Shown here piece by piece: positions 52,733 to 58,961 of a stretch of 64,000 bases of DNA (positions within the stretch are counted from its first letter, which is position 1; each line of letters starts with the position of its first letter). This DNA comes from Paenibacillus sambharensis (GTDB taxonomy: Bacteria; Bacillota; Bacilli; Paenibacillales; Paenibacillaceae), in the NCBI RefSeq assembly GCF_003233845.1, contig NZ_QKRB01000036.1, forward strand, positions 1 through 64,000, given 5' to 3'. A program made the translations under genes and the position numbers. The notes beneath the pieces were generated by a model that searched no databases, had not been told where the DNA came from, and was given only the letters and a program-made list of their open reading frames with translations.

Positions 52733-53035
52733 CTACCGGCAGCATTCCGGCTGGGCCGCCGGCTTCAAGTCCCTGCTGCCGGCTGCTTCTCCGCCAGTCA
52801 GGCGCGTGATCTGAACTGCGGCTATTATGCCTGCTACCTGCCCGATCTCCTCATTGGTCATCATCGACTGCTTGGCGGTTACGACGGCCTTTCGCAGCGC
52901 CTCATCACCGGCTGTAAGCATGGATACGGTTAAAGCTACAAGCGCCTTGTCCCTGTCTGATAGATGCTTAGCCTGGAATGCCTCCTCAGCGAAAGCTTCA
53001 AATTTCTTTTCCAGATCAGGCAGCAGCTGAATCAT
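52733..53035 (-). CDS. small AhpD/carboxymuconolactone decarboxylase-like protein with CC tail
   Basis: A 100-residue all-helical protein ([64 protein letters not shown]), the fold of the CMD family. The usual CxxC redox motif is absent, but the protein ends PECCR (Cys98-99). First gene of the operon; ATG 53035 has GGAGG 5 bases upstream. A longer in-frame start at 53134 is less likely because the candidate operator would fall inside the gene. Role unknown: perhaps a thiol reductant or As(III) carrier. Confidence 0.7.
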
Positions 53036-53072
53036 CCTTTCCTCCACCTCCTGAATATGAATGAATATGAAA

Positions 53073-53084
53073 TGATATATATCA
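53073..53084. promoter_or_regulatory. palindrome, candidate operator of the organoarsenical operon
   Basis: Perfect 12-bp palindrome TGATATATATCA located 38-49 bases upstream of the first gene's ATG, flanked by AT-rich direct repeats (GAATATGAATGAATATGAAATGA on the plus strand). AT-rich palindromes here suit an ArsR- or MarR-type repressor. No confident -35/-10 pair was found. Confidence 0.4.
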
Positions 53085-53120
53085 ACCTGATCCGCCGCCA
53101 TTGAAGCAAAGCGGATGCAG

Positions 53121-53405
53121 TGTGATACCAACACTCAATAAAACTTGATTATTGCAAATATATCACGGGGTGTAAGGTTGTGAGATTGCAAATGAAACGC
53201 AAGAGGGGAATTATGTAGATTAGTGTAGATTGGCGCGAAATACACTGACAGTTTCAGGTGTATCACATGCCTATTAACCGTTTGAGAAGAAGAGCCAGGC
53301 GGCTCCTATAAATTTCCTCCAGTATAAATATTTTATTTGCAAAAATCAACTAAATTATTTAAGCTGTTACCAAGGTTTTTTCCTTCTGAGCGAGGTTGTA
53401 TCACA
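53121..53405. promoter_or_regulatory. divergent control region with three GTATCACA motifs
   Basis: The 8-mer GTATCACA occurs at 53260-53267 and 53398-53405, and as its complement at 53121-53128. A near-perfect inverted repeat ATACACTGA/TCAGGTGTAT lies at 53240-53263, overlapping one copy. 53036-53473 holds no gene, only these sites, the palindrome at 53073 and the promoter at 53282. Confidence 0.4.
53282..53312 (+). promoter_or_regulatory. possible MerR-type promoter for the PAT/ArsN gene
   Basis: TTGAGA (53282-53287), a 19-bp spacer, TATAAA (53307-53312). The spacer contains the dyad GAGCC-AGGC-GGCTC. Over-long spacers with a central dyad are the hallmark of MerR-regulated promoters. The start would be about 155 bases upstream of the gene. 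Confidence 0.4.
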
Positions 53406-53473
53406 TTGAGGGAATTTATCCGCTATGCTAGAATGTGAGAATCAATTTGCTGGTCATTATTGGGGGAATTGGA

Positions 53474-53968
53474 ATGGGGAAGCAGACAGTCAGACAGGTT
53501 CACGAACATGATTTGGACCGTGTATTGGACATTTATAATCAGGGGATTGAAGACCGGATTGCCACGCTGGAGACAGAGCAGAAGGATCGGACATACATCG
53601 ATAACTGGCTGCAGGAACACCAAGGGCGTTACACGGCTTTGGTCGCCGAACATCAAGGGGAAATCGCCGGCTGGGCGGCGCTCAACCGCTATTCGCACCG
53701 CTGCGCCTATGACGGCGTGGCAGATTTGTCGGTCTATGTAGACCGCGCTTACCGCGGCCAAGGCATCGGCAGCCTGCTGCTGCCTGCGCTGGAGGAAGCT
53801 GCTCGGAATAACCACTTTTACAAGATCGTGCTGTTCACCTTCCCATTCAACGCTGGCGGGCAAGGCCTGTATAGGAAGAGCGGATACCGCGAGGTGGGCG
53901 TATTCGAGAAGCAGGGCCGCATGGATGGCCGGTACATTGATGTCATGATTATGGAGAAGCTGCTGTAG
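53474..53968 (+). CDS. arsN1: phosphinothricin/arsinothricin N-acetyltransferase (PAT/ArsN1-like)
   Basis: A 164-residue GNAT of the PAT family: RVLDIYNQGIEDRIATLETE near the N-terminus, GEIAGWAALNRYSHRCAYDGVADLSVYVDRAYRGQGIGSLLLPALE (acetyl-CoA loop RGQGIG), and KSGYREVGVFEKQGRMDGRYIDVMIMEKLL at the end. PAT acetylates the amino group of phosphinothricin, and the ArsN1 subgroup does so for arsinothricin, giving resistance. Placed divergently from the operon, it is the expected self-protection gene. ATG 53474 with GGGGGAA upstream. The PAT-versus-ArsN1 choice rests on context. Confidence 0.82.
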   Translation: MGKQTVRQVHEHDLDRVLDIYNQGIEDRIATLETEQKDRTYIDNWLQEHQGRYTALVAEHQGEIAGWAALNRYSHRCAYDGVADLSVYVDRAYRGQGIGSLLLPALEEAARNNHFYKIVLFTFPFNAGGQGLYRKSGYREVGVFEKQGRMDGRYIDVMIMEKLL

Positions 53969-53982
53969 CAGCCTCTCCATAA
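53947..53982 (+). terminator. stem-loop at the end of the PAT/ArsN1 gene
   Basis: TTATGGAGA...TCTCCATAA outer stem with an inner GCTGC-TGTA-GCAGC hairpin spanning the stop codon. No strong T run follows, so termination may be inefficient. Confidence 0.5.
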
Positions 53983-54016
53983 CATCCTTACAAGCACAGC
54001 TTTCCGTCAAAACCTC

Positions 54017-54931
54017 TCAGCTGAACGCCTCTTCCATTAATTCCGTGTTCATACTGACTGCCGCTATACTGCCTGCCCCTGCGGCCAAAATCAGCTGGGA
54101 CGGCGCACCGGAAGCCGCCTCGCCCGCTGCGAACAGGCCCGGCACAGAGCTCTTGCCGGCTGCATCCGTCAAGACTCCGCCATCCTCAGTTACTTCATAA
54201 CCAAGCGCCTCCTGGAATGCGGCATGCGGAACCCACTGCGGGATAATGAATCCTCCCGACCTGCTGACCCGTGAACCATCTGAGAATTCGACCTCCCGAA
54301 GCTTGCCTTCCTGCCCATGGAACGCTGCCACCGCCTGCTCCGTTATCTGAATATTACGGGAAGACAACAGCTGCTTCTGTTCATCCGACAGGATACGCTG
54401 TCCGTTAGTACAGACGATAAGATCCTGACTCCAGCCATAGAGCAGCTTGGCCAGATGGAATATCCTCGGATGATCCCCCGCCACAATCAGCGGCTGGTCC
54501 CGCAGCTCCCATCCGTCACAGTACGGACAGTGGAACAAGCTTCTGCCGTACAGCTCCTTCAGCCCCGGAATATCCGGATAAATTTCCTTCAAGCCGGTTG
54601 CGAGCAGCAGCTTGCGGGACTGGACAGGTTCACCGCTTCTGCTATCCGCTATAACTTCGAAGCCGCCGGTAATCTTGCGAATGCCTGTCACCTTAAGCGT
54701 TTCGTGCTGTACCGAAGGATAACGCAAAATTTCCTCATACGCGACCCGGCGGAATTCTGCTGGCGTAATGCCGTCCCGGGTAAGGAATCCGTGGGAAGCA
54801 TGGGTAACCGCGTTGCGCGGCTGGTTATTGTCAATCAGCAGCACGCTTCTTCTCGCCCTTCCCAGCACCAGTGCTGCGTTCAGTCCTGCCGGACCGCCGC
54901 CTATTATGATGCAATCATACTGTTCTGCCAT
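54017..54931 (-). CDS. thioredoxin reductase-like FAD/NAD(P)-dependent oxidoreductase
   Basis: A 304-residue flavoprotein. FAD motif CIIIGGGPAGLNAALVLGRARR at the N-terminus, disulfide HCPYCDGWE (Cys135, Cys138), and C-terminal FAD site VPGLFAAGEAASG. The CPYC replaces the CATC of classical TrxB, and the second Rossmann motif is AGDHPRIFHLA rather than GxGxxA, so its NAD(P)H use may differ. Controlled probably by the Rrf2 regulator encoded upstream on the same strand. It could supply reducing power for thiol or arsenic chemistry; this is context only. Confidence 0.88.
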   Translation of the reverse strand: MAEQYDCIIIGGGPAGLNAALVLGRARRSVLLIDNNQPRNAVTHASHGFLTRDGITPAEFRRVAYEEILRYPSVQHETLKVTGIRKITGGFEVIADSRSGEPVQSRKLLLATGLKEIYPDIPGLKELYGRSLFHCPYCDGWELRDQPLIVAGDHPRIFHLAKLLYGWSQDLIVCTNGQRILSDEQKQLLSSRNIQITEQAVAAFHGQEGKLREVEFSDGSRVSRSGGFIIPQWVPHAAFQEALGYEVTEDGGVLTDAAGKSSVPGLFAAGEAASGAPSQLILAAGAGSIAAVSMNTELMEEAFS

Positions 54932-54974
54932 GATGGTTCATCCTCCTTCCGCCAGAGCGGATATGATATATTAA

Positions 54975-54998
54975 AGATATAACAGACTCATTATATCT
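54975..54998. promoter_or_regulatory. candidate Rrf2 operator
   Basis: AGATATAA-CAGACTCA-TTATATCT, an 8-bp inverted repeat with an 8-base spacer. It lies between the Rrf2 gene and the flavoprotein gene, overlapping TATAAT-like sequence on the minus strand. Confidence 0.5.
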
Positions 54999-55035
54999 AT
55001 AATAGGCGTGAAAAAATGGCCGTTCATCACTTTGC

Positions 55036-55425
55036 TTATGACGGCCTGGTGATGTCGGATATTTTCCTGTTTCTGAGATACTCCTCCATCTGCCGCTCCG
55101 CATCCAGGACAACCTGCTGAATTTGGCACTCGCTGCCGTGGTTAAGACTGCATTCGAACACGGAGGCTGTGCCTTCGATCGCATGAATAATATCCAGGAA
55201 TGAGATATCCTCCTGGCTGCGGCGGAGACGATACCCGCCGTTGGCGCCGGGAACGGAATGGATCAGCCCCGCCTTAACCAGCTTGGTCAGCATCTTGGAC
55301 AGATAGGTTGGTGAGACACCCAGCTTCTCTGCCAGCAAATGCACGCTAACAGGCTTATCGGGCGCTTCTGATACCAGATGGAGCATGGCGTGAAGCGCAT
55401 AGTCGGTTGCTTGTGAATATTTCAT
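55036..55425 (-). CDS. Rrf2-family transcriptional regulator
   Basis: A 129-residue winged-helix protein: MKYSQATDYALHAMLHLV, VSVHLLAEKLGVSPTYLSKMLTKLVKAGLIHSVPGANGGYRL, and a C-terminal FECSLNHGSEC with two cysteines. Rrf2 proteins sense redox, NO, Fe-S or metals, often through cysteines. The adjacent TrxR-like gene is the likely target. ATG with AAGGTG upstream. Confidence 0.9.
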   Translation of the reverse strand: MKYSQATDYALHAMLHLVSEAPDKPVSVHLLAEKLGVSPTYLSKMLTKLVKAGLIHSVPGANGGYRLRRSQEDISFLDIIHAIEGTASVFECSLNHGSECQIQQVVLDAERQMEEYLRNRKISDITRPS

Positions 55426-55510
55426 GGCATCACCTTAATTAGAGACTTAATGAATCCATAATAACTTTAATACAGGGATAAAGCAAGCAGCCTTCACGAT
55501 TCCGCCATTG

Positions 55511-55558
55511 AAAATAAAGTAAGCAATCCGCTGCCTGCATGATTGCTTGCTTTATTTT
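55511..55558. terminator. bidirectional terminator
   Basis: AAAATAAAGTAAGCAATC (55511-55528) pairs with GATTGCTTGCTTTATTTT (55541-55558), with only one unpaired position. The A/T ends serve both strands; on the minus strand it ends the fused pabAB transcript. Confidence 0.7.
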
Positions 55559-55587
55559 CCCCAACAGCCAGCCGTAAGAACGTTCGC

Positions 55588-57918
55588 TCACGCCCGGTCT
55601 CCCCGGCCGCCTGTTATTACATACAGCTCATTCCCGTACCTGCCGAACTTGGCAGTTACGATCGCCTGGATCAGCGCCTTCGCCTTCAACAGGATCTCGT
55701 CATATTCCAGCTCAGGATCGGACTGCATGACGATGGCACCGCCCACTCCTATGGTCGCCGCCTGCTCTGTGCAGATAATGGTACGAATGACGATGTTCAA
55801 ATCAGCTGAGCCGTTAACGCCAAGGAAGCCAATCGCCCCTGAATAGAGGCCGCGCGGACGCTGCTCCAGCTGGTCGATCAGTGCCATTGTACGCAGCTTG
55901 GGCGCGCCGGTCATCGATCCTCCGGGAAAAGCGGCGCGGACGCAGCCTACCGCCGACACATCCGGCCGTAACTGTCCTCTTACTGTAGACACGAGTTGGT
56001 GCACTGTTTCGTAGGTCTCCACATCCATCAGCTTCGGAACATGCACGCTGCCTACTTCACAGACGAGGCCAAGATCATTGCGCAGCAGATCGACTATCAT
56101 GAGATTTTCCGCTCGGGTCTTCTCGTCGCCGCGCAGCTGCTCCCTGAGCTCTTCATCCTCGGTCTTCGTCGCTCCTCTCCGGCTCGTACCCTTAATCGGC
56201 TTCGCCTCCACACGGCCCTGCTGGTCAATCGTCAGGAAGCGCTCAGGAGAAGAGCAGACCACATGGATGCCGCCAAAGCGCATATAGGCTGAATAAGGAG
56301 CGGGATTAATATGCCGCAGCGTGCAGTACAATGCCAGCGGATCGCTAACAGCCTCCGTACTCAGCTCGTTCGTCAGGTTGATTTCGTAGGTTTCTCCCTC
56401 ACGCAGCAGCTGCTTGGCCCGTTCGATATCGGCTGTATACTGCTCGTAGGAGCGGTGAAGATGAAACAGGATGGGCTTGTCCGGCTGACTGTCATCTTCA
56501 GGGGAATGGACATCTGCCGGATAGCTGCTGTCCTCCTGTGCAGCATCAGGCGCTGTCCCTGCTGCAGCCAGCCTGGCCACATCCCAGGCTGTTTCCTGCA
56601 GCCATTCTTCCGCCGCTTCCCTTCCTTCGCTGCTCTCCGTTAATGCCACCAGATACAGCAGCTGCTCTTCATGGTCAATAACGCAGAGCCGGTCGGCGAA
56701 CAGGAACAGCGCGTCCGGCAGCGGAGAGGCATACACCGCGTCGCCGCCGCTCTCGGCCTTCAGCTCATAACCAAAGCAGCCCGCGAAGCCGCCTGTAAAA
56801 TCAAACGGCAGCGGCGACGAACAGGAGTACTCCGCCAGCTCACGCTCCAAATAGTCATAGATACTTTCCCGGTAAGCAGCAACCTTATCACCCTGCCGCA
56901 CTTTTACCAGCTGTTCCGCCACACTATAGCTCACGGTCCGGCTTAACGGGCCGCCTGCAGCGCTGATGTAGGAGAACCGCCCCATGTCCTCGCCCGTCCG
57001 GCTGCTGTCCAGCCAGAAGGAGTAATCTGTGCCGTTCGCGAAGTGACGGTACAGCAGCTCGGCGTCCGGGAATTCCGTCAGCTTGCGGAACAGCACTTCG
57101 TAAGTCCGGGGTGATCCGGACGGCAGAACTCTCGCATCAGCCGTTCCATTCGCTTCGGCCGTTTCAGCCGCTTCAGCTGCCTCATTGGGCTCAACCTGTG
57201 TCCCAGCCTTCTGTCCGTTAAGACCGGGGGCCTCAGCCCAAGACCAGGACAGCTGTTCCTTCCCGCCCGGAAGCGGGGAGTACAGCTGATTCAACTGCTC
57301 AAGCGGCTTCCTGTCCTGATGCCCCCGGCCGTATTCTGCTTGATGTGCAAGCGTCAGCTGCCCGAAATTGCGCAGGACCTGCTCGCCAAACTGCGTGCAG
57401 ATCGACTCCGGGTGATACTGAACGCCCCACAGCGGACGGCTGCGGTGGCGCAGCCCCATCAGTACCCCGTCCGCCGTCCAGGCGATTCCCTCCAGCTCCT
57501 CCGGCAGGTCTTCCACCACCAGCGAGTGGTAGCGGACAACCCGGCTATGCTGCGGGATACCGTCGAATAACGCTTCAGCACTGTGCACAAGCTCACTCAG
57601 ACGGCCGTGCATAATCTCCGGTGCCTGCTTCACCTTCGCGCCGTATAAGCTGCCAATGCCCTGATGCCCGAGACACACGCCCAGCACGGGAACCTCCGCT
57701 TCCAGAATCGCCTGCCTGCATATGCCAAAATCATCCTCCCGTTCCGGCCTTCCCGGCCCTGGAGAGATGACGATGTTATCAAAATCATACTCGCGCAGCT
57801 GCTCCCAGCTGAGCGCGTCGTTGCGAACGACTACCGGCTCCCTGCCGTTAATGGCCGCCAGCATTTGATACAGATTGAATGTATAGGAATCATAGTTGTC
57901 GATAAGCAGTGTCTTCAC
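55588..57918 (-). CDS. pabAB: aminodeoxychorismate synthase, fused PabA-PabB
   Basis: A 776-residue fusion. The glutamine amidotransferase domain (1-195) has VISPGPGRP, nucleophile Cys82 in GVCLGHQGIG and the His/Glu of HPES. A variable Ala/Glu-rich linker (about 200-265) leads to an anthranilate synthase I N-terminal region and a chorismate-binding domain. That domain has TNELSTEAVSDPL, PIKGTSRRG, RAENLMIVDLLRNDLG and CVRAAFPGGSMTGAPK. It makes 4-amino-4-deoxychorismate for folate. PIKGT (Lys) indicates the PabB rather than TrpE reaction. GTG start with AAGG upstream. Fusions are known in actinomycetes, plants and some Firmicutes. Confidence 0.9.
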   Translation of the reverse strand: MKTLLIDNYDSYTFNLYQMLAAINGREPVVVRNDALSWEQLREYDFDNIVISPGPGRPEREDDFGICRQAILEAEVPVLGVCLGHQGIGSLYGAKVKQAPEIMHGRLSELVHSAEALFDGIPQHSRVVRYHSLVVEDLPEELEGIAWTADGVLMGLRHRSRPLWGVQYHPESICTQFGEQVLRNFGQLTLAHQAEYGRGHQDRKPLEQLNQLYSPLPGGKEQLSWSWAEAPGLNGQKAGTQVEPNEAAEAAETAEANGTADARVLPSGSPRTYEVLFRKLTEFPDAELLYRHFANGTDYSFWLDSSRTGEDMGRFSYISAAGGPLSRTVSYSVAEQLVKVRQGDKVAAYRESIYDYLERELAEYSCSSPLPFDFTGGFAGCFGYELKAESGGDAVYASPLPDALFLFADRLCVIDHEEQLLYLVALTESSEGREAAEEWLQETAWDVARLAAAGTAPDAAQEDSSYPADVHSPEDDSQPDKPILFHLHRSYEQYTADIERAKQLLREGETYEINLTNELSTEAVSDPLALYCTLRHINPAPYSAYMRFGGIHVVCSSPERFLTIDQQGRVEAKPIKGTSRRGATKTEDEELREQLRGDEKTRAENLMIVDLLRNDLGLVCEVGSVHVPKLMDVETYETVHQLVSTVRGQLRPDVSAVGCVRAAFPGGSMTGAPKLRTMALIDQLEQRPRGLYSGAIGFLGVNGSADLNIVIRTIICTEQAATIGVGGAIVMQSDPELEYDEILLKAKALIQAIVTAKFGRYGNELYVITGGRGDRA

Positions 57919-58088
57919 GCTTGCCTTCTACCGCCTTTGTTGTCTACTCTGGTCTTAGGATGGTGCATTAATCGGATTATAGCAGAAAAAGCAGGCCGCA
58001 GTCGCGATCCCGCCACAGCCTCCCAACTAATTTTCCTGTAACTAATTGTGCTTACTTACCGTCTGACTATTTACAGGGGGAATGAGCC

Positions 58089-58544
58089 ATGAAGAAGATG
58101 TTATACTTTATCCTTCTCGCCATGGTCACGATTCTAAGTGCCTGCCAATATCAGTTTGATGAACAGCAAGCTGAAGCTAAAGCCTTGTCATTACTACCGG
58201 GTCGCGATACCAATTGGTACCTCTCATCGACTCGGAGCGAAGAAGGTCAGTGGGTCGTGAGACTGCAATCTTACGAGAGCGAATGTGAGGTGCAATTGAT
58301 CTACTTAAGTAAAAAAGATGGAGCAGTAACGGATCAAAGGGGAGGCAATGAATGCCAGTCTGAAGCCGGCCAGGGAGCAGATAGCGTAGCTGCGGAAGGA
58401 CAGAGAAGTATGGATGCCTCCCGTGCCGCCCAATATTCAGCAAGTTATGCAGCACAATTAAACAGTCCGGCCCCAATGGAATTCGGAAATCTGGTCCTCT
58501 ATGAATCGCCTGTTTACGAAGATGCCAAGGCAGAATTCATTTAG
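58089..58544 (+). CDS. hypothetical lipoprotein
   Basis: A 151-residue protein with a lipoprotein signal (MKKMLYFILLAMVTILSAC-QYQ). The mature part is polar with a Cys pair spaced across the middle (ESECEVQLIYL ... GGNECQSE), possibly a disulfide. No family recognised. AGGGGG site 9 bases before ATG. It stands alone between the two chorismate-enzyme genes. Confidence 0.65.
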   Translation: MKKMLYFILLAMVTILSACQYQFDEQQAEAKALSLLPGRDTNWYLSSTRSEEGQWVVRLQSYESECEVQLIYLSKKDGAVTDQRGGNECQSEAGQGADSVAAEGQRSMDASRAAQYSASYAAQLNSPAPMEFGNLVLYESPVYEDAKAEFI

Positions 58545-58575
58545 CAGACCAGGGGAAATGTCTACGATGATATTC

Positions 58576-58707
58576 TAACGAATCTCATGATCGCTATTTG
58601 CCGATTTTCGGCCAATTTCATTCTCTAACGAAACTGTGCAGCGTTATTGCTCCAATAATCCAGTAATTTCACCGAAAATCCCCTAGTAACGCTGCTGAGA
58701 TTCGTTA
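58576..58707. repeat. dispersed TAACGAA palindromic repeat, copy 3 (diverged)
   Basis: Starts TAACGAATCTCATGATCGC, contains an internal TAACGAAACTGTGCAGCGTTATT and ends AACGCTGCTGAGATTCGTTA. It shares ends and core with copies 1 and 2 but has a different middle. 58545-58961 otherwise holds no gene I can support; a short direct repeat CCACAGTTCCACAGTTCCA lies at about 58748-58768. Confidence 0.7.
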
Positions 58708-58961
58708 CAATTCAGAAGGCTTCGAATTATTGCGTTTAGCTTCCACAGCTCCACAGTTCCACAGTTCCAGCGTCAGTGCCCTGGTGGCACATGTTCCGTT
58801 ATGTTGGTGCGGGGGCTGCTCACATTTGCCCTGCGTACCCAACCCGGAAAGCGCAAACGGCCGGACCGGGAATACATTCCACCGGCCGACCGTCGCCATA
58901 TCCTTCTGTCCCACGATGGATTACCCTTAATGAGACAGTTCTGTTTCCATTCTATAAGAAT

